This document shows, in pieces, positions 1-10,009 of a DNA stretch of 33,053 nucleotides; within the stretch, counting starts at the first letter, position 1, and every line of letters starts with the position of its first letter. The notes under the pieces are model-generated. The model saw nothing but the letters and a program-made list of their open reading frames with translations, was not told where the DNA came from and did not search any database. The DNA is taken from positions 1 through 33,053 of the forward strand of contig MU386049.1 of NCBI GenBank assembly GCA_022497145.1. The letters run 5' to 3'. This DNA is from Rostrohypoxylon terebratum. Lineage: Eukaryota > Ascomycota > Sordariomycetes > Xylariales > Hypoxylaceae. A program made the position numbers and the translations under genes.

Positions 1-1681
1 TGAGTTGCAACCAACTGGATGCCAAGCATCCGATCCGGTCACGTGACCCTCCGGGTTATCCTTTTCCCGGGGTCGTATTTTGGGTTGTGACAAATTTGTT
101 ACGGAACATTCTCCAAAAAGCCCCACCTACCAACGAACGGCGCACCCATCGGAAAAGCGAAAGTCACATAATCCCCAAGATCGCAAATCGTGGATCGCGG
201 CTAACTAAAGCCACGACCCACGACTTGGGAGTCGTGGATCGGCGACAAAGCGAACCACTATCCATGAGCAGGAGAAGAAGCATAAGAAATGGAGCAAATA
301 TAAAAGGAATGGAGATCTCCTACTATGTTTAAGTTTTTTTAGTTCCTCAGCTTTCAATCTAAGTATTCAGACTGCACTTGAATATAGAGTCCTATGAAAT
401 CTCTTTTACGAACAGAATCGTCAACCCTACAGTATTGTTACCTTAAAACCAAGTACCCCAGGGTACATATCCGCTCTACGAAGTCAGTTAGACAGAAGTA
501 GTAGACGGGTTCGTAACATATATTTAAGTTTATTAACATTTTACATATAAAAAAAAGTACTAAAATATAAAAGGTATAACAGGGTTTTAATGTTATAACA
601 AGGTTTTAGTTCCTTTTAAGCGTAGCGAAAAGGGTCCGCTGAAAGCTTGGACCCTCTAGTACCTAGTACCTGGTACCGAGTACTACCTAGTAGGTACTTT
701 ACTGAGGACCTGGGACCTCGACTTGCCAACTGCATTATCGGTCCTCATCGATGTCTTCAATCAATGGAAATAGCGTTCGTTACCTACTAGGTAGTATGCA
801 TCAATAACTCGTCTACTCTGTATTATGTACATATGTATCTAGTATGCGGTGAACCTGTGGTCCTGCGTATGAGAGAAATCTCATGTATTAGTTTTTAAGA
901 AGAGGATATATGAAATAATCACGATGTAATAAATGATAATGATATAATGCTACGAATAAAATCCAATCCATGCATTCTAACTTATACAGAGTAATTTTGG
1001 AAATACAGCCATGGATACCTAGGTCCTAGGTCCTATGTAGGACTTAGTGCTCTTAGGGCTACCTAGTAGTCAAAGAGGATAGCACTCAGTCAGGAGCTTC
1101 AAATTAATTTAAATCGAGTCTAGTGTAAATACCGAAAGTTTAAACTACCTACAAAAGCTTTCACTGCCTACACCTATTCATACCTAGTAAGTTACAATAA
1201 TGATCCTCGTACCTGCTACTAGGTATGAAATTAGGAATGAATACCAGGTAAACAATGACGGTGGTAGGATTTCTTGTCGAGTGTATTACCTACTAGGTGT
1301 GCAGGCCCTAGGGCACCATCTTTCTCAGTTCAATGCTAGGCATGCTTGATATCAAATCCGAATGATCTCTCAAGGGCTGACGTCATTGAAATCTCTCCCT
1401 TGGACAAAAATGTCTATGATGAAATTCAATGCGCCTCATCATGCACCAGAGAGCTATTGAGATCGATCGTACAAATTGACGAATGGATCATCTTATATTT
1501 TGCCGCACATCATGACGTGTTTTTGTTTTCTAAATGTTTCTTCATTTTCTTCAAATAGTAGCCATCCCCTACTACCGATTGACGACCACTTAAATTGTCA
1601 TACCATCTGTGATCTTGCGCTAAACACCACAAGCAAGGAAAACAGACATCGCACGAAGCCATACCTAGTTACGGAATCAAC
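1..1681. other. Intergenic region, AT-rich, with repeat words
   Basis: No gene could be supported in this stretch. It opens with a perfect 12-bp palindrome, GGTCACGTGACC (37-48), and a small hairpin with a 7-bp stem (218-224 with 231-237), beside a 10-bp direct repeat TCGTGGATCG (188-197 and 232-241). From about 530 to 1320 it is AT-rich and carries many copies of the CTAGGTACC/ACCTAGTAGGTA word family found across the window. The last 250 bases are the likely promoter and leader of the BLI-3-like gene and hold a doubled GATC (GATCGATCG at 1461-1469). Short open frames here, such as 87-332 and 1346-1558, have no recognisable product. Confidence 0.6.
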
Positions 1682-2361
1682 ATGTCCACATATTCTAACG
1701 CAAACACCGGTAGCAAACCCGCTGACCCCTATAAGATCGCAAACAAGGACGACGCCATATCAGTGAGTGAGAAAATCGAGACACTCAACAAGTTCGTGTC
1801 ATCATGTAAATATGGAATGATGACCACGCGTGACTTCATCACCGGCAAGCTGGTCTCCCGCTGTATGGCGCTTGCCGCGAAGGTAAATTACTCCCTCAGT
1901 CTTCTGCCCTCCAGCGTTCTCACTGTACTCACATTCTTCAGGAGAACGGAGGAGTCGACCAATTATTTTTCACCAATACCGAGTCTAAGAAGACAAATGA
2001 GCTAGAAAGCGACCCCCATGTTAACATTGCCTTCCTAGATAGCTCCGGTCAGTGGGCATCTGTGTCGGGGATAGCATCCATCGAGACCGACCACAGCTTG
2101 GTGAAGAAATATTACAGCCCAGCATTGAAAGCATGGATGGGCGATCTGGGAGACGGGGTTCATGACGGCTTAGAGAATGATCCTCGTATTGGTATTATCA
2201 GGGTCAAGATATCGACGGCAACATATTCTGTTAGCGATTTGACCTTCCTTGGCTTCGCGACCGAGGTTGCTAAAGGCTCTGTGACCGGACAACCTGCAAG
2301 CGTCAACAAATTGCGCGAGATCGGCGAAATTGAGATCCAATCGTGGAGGGCATCCCATTAG
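1682..2361 (+). CDS. bli-3: BLI-3-like FMN-binding split-barrel protein
   Basis: The product is a 206-residue protein of the pyridoxamine 5'-phosphate oxidase-like (general stress protein 26) family, which in fungi includes Neurospora blue-light-induced protein BLI-3. Exons are 1682-1882 and 1942-2361, separated by a 59-nt GT-AG intron; both exons join in phase 0. The first exon carries the stretch ending MTTRDFITGKLVSRCMAL, typical of the first barrel strands. The second begins ENGGVDQLFFTNTESKKTNE, followed by DPHVNIAFLDSSGQWASVSG, the core of the family. The biochemical activity of these proteins is not settled; flavin binding is inferred from the fold. The gene converges on DPH5 with 95 bases between stop codons. 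The length matches fungal BLI-3 proteins as I remember them. Confidence 0.85.
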
Positions 2362-2456
2362 CTTACCTAGTCGTACACATACAGAATGATAGCCTGAATG
2401 ATTGAAAGGCTTAAACTAGGTCTTACTGTGAGACATCTGAGTCGTTGATGACGTGC

Positions 2457-3496
2457 TCATTGTTTACCATAATCCCTATTCCAAATCGTATCCCATACCT
2501 CTTTATCAATGGCGAAATCTCGCGTGTAGTCTCTCTCGAGCTCGTGTGCTCTTTTCCCGAGCAATACTAAGCTATGCAGTGGCGGCCCCAAAGTTTCATC
2601 GGCGCCGCAAAGCTGTCGCAATGTCCCTGCAACGAATTTCTCCGTCTTTCCCCCAACCCTTGCAGCACCAATAGCTAGGCTCTCCGGTCCATATACGCCC
2701 TCCTTCTTTTCCTCTTCGATCTCGAGCATTTGTTGAGCACATTGACCAACCGTCATGTACCGGGGGGGCTCGTATATCTTCCTTCCCCGCGCCATGTTTT
2801 CCAAACTTTGCTCTTTAACTTTGATATCCAATAGGACGAGTGTATGGAGGCCGATGTCTCGATTCTCTTTGATACGATCGTAAAACGATGCGGGACGCCA
2901 GTTGTCTAAAAAGAATACCATCGACACGGTTTGGCCGAAGTTATATAATTGGAGACCTGTAGCGCCAATTCCAGACATGATGGACGCATTGGGTACTGTT
3001 TGAACGGGGATTGACAGCTCGCGCGCTCGAAGAACGAGGTCAGTGTGCGTGGTAGCGCTATATTATGTGAATTAGTACAAACACGTGCTGATCCGGTCAG
3101 AGAAAATAGGAAATGTTGGTTTCAATTTTCGGGTTATGTGCCTCAAGTTTCTCATACCCAAATGGATCTCCGACGACTAGAAATGCGACGTCTTCAGTTT
3201 GCGCATCGCGGAGAATTTCATCACTATTCGATTCGACCATTTCTCGATCTGCGACTACGATGGATCGTCCATAGTATTTTTCCTACTATCTAATTAGCCT
3301 TAGGTATTGTATGTAATGTATATGAAATTAGAATGGTATTATAAAACCGAAGCGATCCTACCAAGATAGACTGGTCTACTAGGAGAATACTGGTATATGC
3401 CTCTAGATAGACCCGGGAAGCCTTCTTTACAATTTCAAGGCCTTTCACAGTGATATCAGTCTCGTCAGAGAGACCTAGGCCTACTAGGTACAGCAT
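2457..3496 (-). CDS. DPH5: Diphthine methyl ester synthase (diphthamide pathway)
   Basis: This AdoMet-dependent methyltransferase carries out the multiple methylation step in making diphthamide on the histidine of translation elongation factor 2, in the cytosol. Three exons were assembled: 3496-3362, 3282-3158 and 3057-2457, with introns of 79 and 100 nt, giving 286 residues, the usual family length. The N-terminus MLYLVGLGLSDETDITVKGL is diagnostic. Exon 2 starts EKYYGRSIVVADREMVES and ends in VVGDPFG; the GDPFGATTHTDL substrate/cofactor loop spans the second splice (residues about 84-93). PNASIMSGIGATGLQLYNFG follows. The acceptor for exon 2 is the third of several closely spaced AG sites and is the only one that gives this family sequence. 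The start lies 449 bases from the divergent SNU23 start. Confidence 0.93.
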
Positions 3497-3945
3497 TTTG
3501 GTTTAACCAAGAAATTTCTGAGCTCAACTTATAGAATAAGTTGGTGGTTATGAGGTCTCGGACTCTACGAAGCAGTTGGTATAAGCAGTACTTCGTAAGT
3601 TCATCAATAAATAAATTTTGAAGTTTCGGCGGCGCGCGGGGGAGTTTAGGTACTAGAATAAATGGCGGGGTATCGCACTAAACAGCATACCTAGTAGCAG
3701 GGATATTACGTAGTAGTGAATTGTACAATATCCATAAAATTGGCAGGTGTACCCTAGTACCTAGGTTACCTGGTAGCCCGTCAAAAGGGTCTAACATTTA
3801 AATTTTGAACAATCAATTCATCTAGTACGAAGTACATAGGTAGTACCTAATTAAGTGGTCTTTTTATTCCATCCATCGTCATTCTCTAAAACACAGCCAG
3901 CTCAGTCTTCACCGTATCCGATTTCAGAACCCAAAATACTCTAAG
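3497..3945. promoter_or_regulatory. Shared upstream region between DPH5 and SNU23
   Basis: This 449-base divergent spacer must contain both promoters. It contains several CTAGGTACC-type words (around 3688-3700, 3756-3785 and 3822-3850). The last 70 bases before the SNU23 ATG are pyrimidine- and CA-rich, as is usual for a fungal 5' leader. No specific factor site could be assigned and no other gene is seen. Confidence 0.45.
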
Positions 3946-4659
3946 ATGTCCGATAATAAAGGTTCAGCGTACGGCACGCCCGCGTCGGACACGTCCTTCC
4001 GACGCAACTACGACCTAGACGAGTATGCGCAGAAAGCCAAAGTACGAGAGTCGGCTGAGCGAGAAGAAGCAAAGGCGCGATACGAAGCCAAGATGGCAGG
4101 GAAGAAGTACTATAAGCCGATGACGGGCGACGAGACGCATACGCGGGCCCGGCGCGAGATTATCGACCTTGAGGCCAACGTCGGCAAGACAACGCTGGTA
4201 CCCGCTGGTGCCGGCCAGGGGAAGCGTGGTCGCAGCGCGGGTTTCTACTGCAGCGCTTGCGACCTCACTTTCAAGGACAATATGCAATGGGTCGAGCACA
4301 TCAACAGCATGCAGCATCTGCGCAACGTGGGCGAGACGGGCGAGGTCAAGAAAGCTACCGCGGAAGACGTGCACAGACGGATAGCCGAGGTGTGGGAACG
4401 GTTGCAAGAGCAGAAGAAAGCGACCACGACAACACTGAAGGAGCGCTTAGAGCTACGCGAAGAGGAGGCGACCAAGGAGAGAGAAGCGAGACGGATGAAG
4501 AGACAGGAAGAACTAGCTAAGAAGAAGGCAGAGAAAGAGGCTGCCGAGAAGGTGAAGGTCGAATACGGCGACGATGTCCGAATCGAAGGGGAGCATGACG
4601 AAGATGATATGATGGCGGCGATGGGGATTACCGGCTTTGGCACATCGAAGAAGAAGTAG
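3946..4659 (+). CDS. SNU23: U4/U6.U5 tri-snRNP zinc-finger protein Snu23 (ZMAT2 family)
   Basis: The product is a 237-residue, intronless spliceosomal protein of the Snu23/ZMAT2 family, a component of the tri-snRNP that acts during spliceosome activation in the nucleus. The N-terminal segment DTSFRRNYDLDEYAQKAKVR is a family hallmark. A single matrin-type C2H2 finger lies at C102, C105, H118 and H124 (C-x2-C-x12-H-x5-H), in the stretch beginning YCSACDLTFKDNMQWVEHIN. After the finger comes a family-typical segment, LRNVGETGEVKKATAEDVHR, then a highly charged Lys/Glu-rich helical region (about 150-205) and an acidic-to-basic tail ending in SKKK. The start is the first ATG after a CA-rich leader. 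A 132-residue antisense frame over the same segment is a codon-bias shadow. Confidence 0.93.
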   Translation: MSDNKGSAYGTPASDTSFRRNYDLDEYAQKAKVRESAEREEAKARYEAKMAGKKYYKPMTGDETHTRARREIIDLEANVGKTTLVPAGAGQGKRGRSAGFYCSACDLTFKDNMQWVEHINSMQHLRNVGETGEVKKATAEDVHRRIAEVWERLQEQKKATTTTLKERLELREEEATKEREARRMKRQEELAKKKAEKEAAEKVKVEYGDDVRIEGEHDEDDMMAAMGITGFGTSKKK

Positions 4660-5907
4660 GCAGAAGTAGCCTAACGTTGGTGTACCACCATCACCATTAT
4701 CCCGAGGTATGTTATTCAAATGTATGGAAATAACTTGCGGGATGCGACTTGCGGGATGCGGAATAATTGTGTCGCAAGAACTGGCGTTGGGGAATTGATA
4801 CTACGGTCATTGGTCTATTTCGGTAGGCACTAGGTAGGTACCTACTATTCCGAGGTAATATTTCATGGAGATACGCAGTATACTAGGTATGCATCCCGTC
4901 TATTGGCTCTTCTGACGTATCTAGGAACGTACCCTAGTAGGAACGCTTGATATCCATTTGCGGAAGAGAAAGAAAGGGAAACCAAACTGGAATGGAATGC
5001 TTGTGTAGATAAATTTTGAGCTACCTAGGACCTACTACCTAGTAGGTATGAACCTGACGTTGATTAACCAGTTACCAGGTACCTATTCAACCATGCTAAG
5101 TTGCTAACAAGCCTGGAGGTTATTCCATACGGCGTGAACCATATGGCCTGACGCGGAATAATTCACGGCCACATTGTGCGGAATAATGGATCAATGGATA
5201 TGGAATAATGTTTATAAAAAGGTATATACCTAATTAGCAGAGTTTCATTACCTGTTGATTTTGATTTGTACGACGTACTGTAGGTACTAGGTAAAGTAAG
5301 TTATGCTGTAATACTTATCAACCCGTTACGTCAATTAGCGTCAGCTACATGTCAGTGCTACACAGCTACTAGAGTCTAGCTGTGCTTACCCGCCCTCGCA
5401 TAAAACCAACCTTAGCTTGAATTCAATTCGAGGTCAAACTTTAATAATAGGTACAACATCTATGTACTAATCCCGCACCTCTTGGCGGGTAGAATACATC
5501 CATCCGTATCCGTACATTCACAATTTCTACCCCACCAAACACGATTGCCTCCGTACCGGATTCGACAGATCCAAATCGAACCCCCCTCCTCGGCGTTACA
5601 CTCTGCTATTATATCGAAACTGCTTCTGATTTTGGGGAGTGGTAACGTTGAATTCAATCACCTACCGACATTTGGGGTACCTAGTACTCAGCACTCAGCA
5701 CTCAGCACCTAGCACCTAGTAGATACATTCACGAGTTTTATCCGGTCAATTCTTAATTCCATCAATCCGGTCGCATGTAGCTACTATTACACCATCACAC
5801 GAGCACACGATTGATCCTACGGAAATCCTTCTAGGACGGCGGAATAATTCTTACTCTCTCTGCAACTACCTACCTCTAGTTACACGACGTGACACAAGCA
5901 ATTCACA
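4660..5907. other. Intergenic region with clustered 10-mer and tandem repeats
   Basis: No gene could be supported in these 1.25 kb. The region carries a tandem duplication of an 11-mer, TTGCGGGATGC (starting 4734 and 4749), and four exact copies of GCGGAATAAT (4758, 5153, 5178, 5839) plus a variant at 5200. It also holds CTAGGTACC-type words (4828-4850, 4880-4940, 5020-5085, 5277-5290) and a 7-bp tandem CTCAGCA run at 5687-5714. The final 150 bases before the E2 start are probably leader and promoter. Confidence 0.5.
5687..5721. repeat. 7-bp tandem repeat (CTCAGCA)n
   Basis: Three perfect CTCAGCA units (5687-5707) are followed by a CCTAGCA variant and then run into a CCTAGTAG word of the dispersed intergenic family. 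The microsatellite may have grown out of that word family. It lies about 190 bases upstream of the E2 gene start. Confidence 0.8.
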
Positions 5908-6610
5908 ATGTCCGCACCCGGTGCTGCGTCGTCGTCGTCGTCGTCGTTGCAGACTACCGGAGCTGCCCGGCTCCTTCAGCGACAACTCAAGGAGATGCAC
6001 ACATCGCCTGACCCATCTGGTATCTCCGTCGGATTGGCCAAGGAGACCAATGTCTTCGAGTGGGAGGTGATCCTCATGATCAACGACGATTGCAAGTACT
6101 ACGGAGGCATGTTTCATTCCTTTAACCTTCGTTTTACCTTGATTTCTGCATCCCGTACCTGACATGAAAGATCACAACGCCACCATACGCCAGCAAGTGA
6201 GATCATATCTTAAATTGACTCAGCTAATAATTGGTTAAAATTCAGGTGCCAACTTCCGGGCTATCATGACCTTCCCTCCCGAGTACCCTCACTTACCTCC
6301 CAAGATCGTCTTCCAGACCCCTGTACCTTTCCATCCCAACATTTACCCGAATGGCGAGCTTTGCATTTCAATCTTGCACCCTCCTGAGGAGGACAAGTAT
6401 GGCTACGAGAGCGCCGCCGAGCGATGGAGCCCGGTACAGACTCCGGAGACGATTCTCCTCAGCGTCCTGAGTCTCTTCAACGAACCAAACGATGAGAGTC
6501 CCGCCAACCTCGATGCTGCTAAGCTGTTGCGCGCCGAGCGAGAGGGTGGTCCTAAGGAGTTTAGAAAGCGGGTGCGAAAGTGTGTCAGGGAGAGTTTGGG
6601 AGAGGATTAA
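5908..6610 (+). CDS. Ubiquitin-conjugating enzyme E2, Ubc15/UBE2G1 type
   Basis: This E2 enzyme carries ubiquitin as a thioester on a cysteine. Exons 5908-6106 and 6246-6610 join to give 187 residues. The active-site Cys106 lies in HPNIYPNGELCISILHPP and is followed by the acidic loop EEDKYGYESAAERW, which marks the Ubc7/UBE2G class. PVQTPETILLSVLSLF and the C-terminal RVRKCVRESLGED are closest to fission yeast Ubc15 and human UBE2G1. The N-terminus has a Ser-rich lead (residues 7-13). The intron has a GC donor (G|GCATGT) and a CAG acceptor; it restores DCKYYGG-ANFRAIMTFPPEYP. A GT donor at 6155 also keeps the frame but would insert 16 residues into a conserved hairpin. The gene converges on ALG1. 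Ubc7 proper is the main alternative identity. Confidence 0.9.
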
Positions 6611-6859
6611 CTGCAATCATTGGTCACGCAGTACCATTCCAAGTATTATACCCATCCACGACCCTGATTCAACGGCAGTCGAGATAGTTTGAGCAAGATG
6701 CTTTCGACCGAGGTCCCGTCTCTTTGGGTGCTGGTCTAGTCGGTTTCTGAGCATATGAGTTGGCGTTTCAGGGCTAGGTATTCCTCGGCAAGCATTCGGT
6801 CCCATTCGGGGGTTTTGTAATTCGTTTCTAGCATAGGCACCTGGCACTTTACTCATTTT

Positions 6860-8343
6860 TCAGTCGATGACCCCAAATATACGACCCAGAACACGATCCC
6901 ACTCCTCATCCCATCGCAGATCGCTCTCTTTCTTAGCCCCTTGGCGTAAAATCTGAAGCTCGCCTAATCCCTCGTCGCTGAATAGCCGCTTCAAGATCGC
7001 GGCTAACTCGCTTGCTTTTTCGAAGCCGCATCCATTTACTCCCTCCTTAACCAGCTCGTCGAAACTTTCGTATCCAGAATAAGCGACGACCGGGAGTCCT
7101 GACCCAAACATATCTACTACCTTCATAGGTAGATCAACGCCCGAGCTAGACATGTGAAGGCATATTCCAAGGTCGGCACATCTTAGAAGTTTAGCATAGT
7201 CCTCCATCGTAAGCCACGCAGTTAGTATGCGGATGTTGGGTAGCCTTCCTGTTTTCTGCAGCTCCTGTATTCTGTCTTCATAAAAAGCCTTCTGGGGGCC
7301 ACGGCCCGTGATGACCGCAACAATAGGGCGAACGACATCTTCCTTTGCGTACGCGACTAAGGCCTCGAGCAAAAGCGAGAAATCTTCATCAGGTGTCCAT
7401 GACGTACTACTTACTACTAATTTAGTCTCGCCTGCTATGATGTTTGAGGCGAAATTTTCGGTTTCCGGTAGTTTTTCGAGGAAATCCCTGCGATCCGCCA
7501 GGGACTTTAGTGGTTGGAAAATGGAAGCTGGTCGATCGTGAAGAACCAGGATTGGCGTTGTGACATTATAGGGCTCTCGTTCTAGCTGCTTCTTCATCGC
7601 ATGGGTGACGGTAATATTGGCGGTCGGAGCTGCCTGGCCCAATGCGCATTCATAGGCTTTCGATATCTTCACAAAGGGGTGATCCCGGCCCTTCGTTCCA
7701 GCAAGAATCGTCCAGCCATAGTTATGCCAATCGATCATGAGATGAGTGTTACGTAAGATAGAGATAAGAAGGGCAATGACAAGGGTTGGGATAGATGGTG
7801 GGTTCTGCGATACATATCAATAAAGAATAGTAATAGATGTGACAATGGTGATATACCTGAACTAGAAGCCATCTTGCAGGAGGTGTGTGATAACCCAACA
7901 CTTGAAAGAGGGTCCATATCTGCCATAAAACCTTCAAGGGCCCAGAAATGATGAATGGAATCGACTTGGACTTTAATAAACTTGGTGGGGGAGCCAATGA
8001 AAAGATCCTGACCCGAGGGTTGGAAAGAAGATCAGGGTGAGGGGGAGATTCTGTAGGATAGATCAGAACAAAAGCCACACTAGAATCAGTAGACGGAACT
8101 AAGGTACCAACCATGGTAGCCAATAAGATCAACTCTTCCACCATGTCTGGCAACGCTTAGTGCATGATACTGCATACGTGGGCTGCGGCCGATATCTCCA
8201 AGGACTAGAATTTGAACAGATACGGATTCCTTAGAAACAGGAGAGTGCTTGACGTAGCGCGAAGGAAGCATTGTCAATGTTACTGTCAGACCAAGTAACA
8301 AGCCGAAAGCCGTGAATGCTAGGACGATGACAAGATACGCCAT
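6860..8343 (-). CDS. ALG1: Chitobiosyldiphosphodolichol beta-mannosyltransferase ALG1
   Basis: ALG1 transfers the first mannose from GDP-mannose to dolichyl-PP-GlcNAc2 on the cytosolic face of the ER, early in N-glycan assembly. Exons 8343-8112, 8050-7857 and 7804-6860 (introns of 61 and 52 nt) give 456 residues, the normal length. An N-terminal membrane anchor covers about residues 3-26. It is followed by the Rossmann start VQILVLGDIGRSPRMQYHAL and by PPHPDLLSNPRVRIF. The third exon opens NPPSIPTLVIALLISILRNT and continues into the hallmark IDWHNYGW (about 166-173). The GT-B C-terminal domain has TSWTPDEDF (about 276-284) and the donor-binding motif SSSGVDLPMKVVDMFG (about 361-376). The stop is 249 bases from the E2 stop on the other strand. 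Confidence 0.94.
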
Positions 8344-10009
8344 GTCGGAAACAGTAAGACGTTGTTACTTGGGACATAGCGTCAGTTACCAAGTTGGAGA
8401 AAGCTGGAAAGAGACGGGCGAAAGACTTACTAAGAGAACGAGTGAGTCACGAGTTTTGTGCATGCTTTTGCAATTCTTTCGCAATTCTTTTTCGTCACCT
8501 TATCCCGATGCTGCTGAACAGTACCGACAGTTGAGTGTTGGTTGGATGATTTTTACCCCATCGACAGCCACAGTGTCACACTAAGCAACCTTTAATGAAT
8601 TAATAATAAAGATTTCTAATATCACCCCATGGATGTTATGGGTTTTAGATACTATTACATACCTGCAAACTAGTCGTATAATAGGTAGGTATCAGGTATA
8701 TCAGGTATAGGTATTAGGTCCTAGGTATTGCTGAGGTGCATGTGGTGTTGAGATAAGGTTCCAAGATGATAGATCACAGACGTCTCCGAGCCTTACGACA
8801 TAAAACTGCAGTCTGTATTACGTACAGCTATCTTTGTTTATTGCATTCGTGTTGTTTGACAGACTAGTGTAGAAAACCAATAAGGTTGTTGATGTTCGGC
8901 TTAACTTCAGTAGACGTTGCATTTAATGTTTAGTGTTCAACATTACCTAAACAGTAAAGGTTATCCCCGCAGAAGTACACAAGTAATACGTACAGATGAC
9001 TTTCGGCATTGGCCTTTCAATGCTCGATGCAGTGTTCTCCAGACCTGTCTGCCTGTCAACCAGTCAACTTAAAGTTTGGGGAGACATTGTGTGTCAATGT
9101 GGTCTACTGTGGCCTATAAGCCTAGTAATCTTATTACTGTAATTGGACTGTACTTACAGTGTACACTACCTAACTAAGCGAGAGATTTTCATTACGGGAC
9201 TTAATTTGTGTGGTTGTATCCATTGTATGTACCTACCTGGGTAGATACGTATCTGTGCCACTAGTAATGCGGAGCATGCTCTGCAGGCCCAGGCAGCCAT
9301 GGTGGCTGCATCACACCCAGACCCAACTCGCTCAACTGGCGCTAGAATGGAAAGAGCAAAGATGTATGCTGTATTATCTACTAGGTAATAGGTAGTACAA
9401 TATCTAGTACTAGTAGTAGTACCTAGTAGGAACCGCATTCAGGAACAGGGGGTCAGGGGGAAGGAGAGGTTGATGGTTTGATGGGTTACCTTCTTCTTTT
9501 TGACGACTACCGACTACCGGCTACCGCTCGTTTTTTCCCTCCTCTAATTATTCTTTTATCAAGTGAAGATGCCACCATTGCTTGTTTTCTTTGGGTTACT
9601 TTCCACCGTTGTCTACTAAAGCAATGCTTGATTTGTTGCCTTGCTACTTTTTAAAGGCTACACATCTAATTTACTTATTTTTCTACCCAAATCCGAATCC
9701 AATCACTTCGAAATTTGAACGCGCGCGATCACAACCAAACCCCTGCCCCATCTTGTCAACAACCAGATATCCATACGATCTGATCCATTCGACGATTCAT
9801 TCCTCACAGCACGCACAATTTGACCCACCCAGCTTGCCACAGATTATCCATTGACGGTTCAATACCCATTCGTTGTGGCTCCGTCTCTATGCGATAAGAC
9901 GGAGAAACAAAGAGAGTCTCTAAGACTCTAGTGTAGATACTTGCACCGCCGACCTGACCAACGGTTCTACTAGATCATTATAGATATCATCGAGCAACAT
10001 CATAGCGTC
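8344..10009. other. Long divergent intergenic region between ALG1 and the zinc transporter
   Basis: No coding gene was supported in 1.67 kb. The region holds CTAGGTACC-family words (8682-8735, 9222-9250, 9380-9432). Its last 450 bases are probably the transporter leader: they are pyrimidine- and CA-rich and contain short upstream open frames, the longest being 9582-9854 (90 codons, no family resemblance). If transcription starts upstream of 9582, these would act as upstream ORFs. That point cannot be decided from sequence alone. Confidence 0.45.

Noticed and set aside
4245..4643. 132-codon minus-strand frame, Ser-rich
   Set aside because: It is the antisense shadow of the Lys/Glu-rich part of SNU23.
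5908..6610. Assignment of the E2 to Ubc7 (ERAD)
   Set aside because: The acidic loop is shared, but EEDKYGY, PETILLSV and the RVRKCVRESLGED tail are closer to Ubc15/UBE2G1. This is not fully excluded without an alignment.
9582..9854. 90-codon frame upstream of the zinc transporter
   Set aside because: No family resemblance and pyrimidine-rich composition of a leader. It was kept only as a possible upstream ORF.
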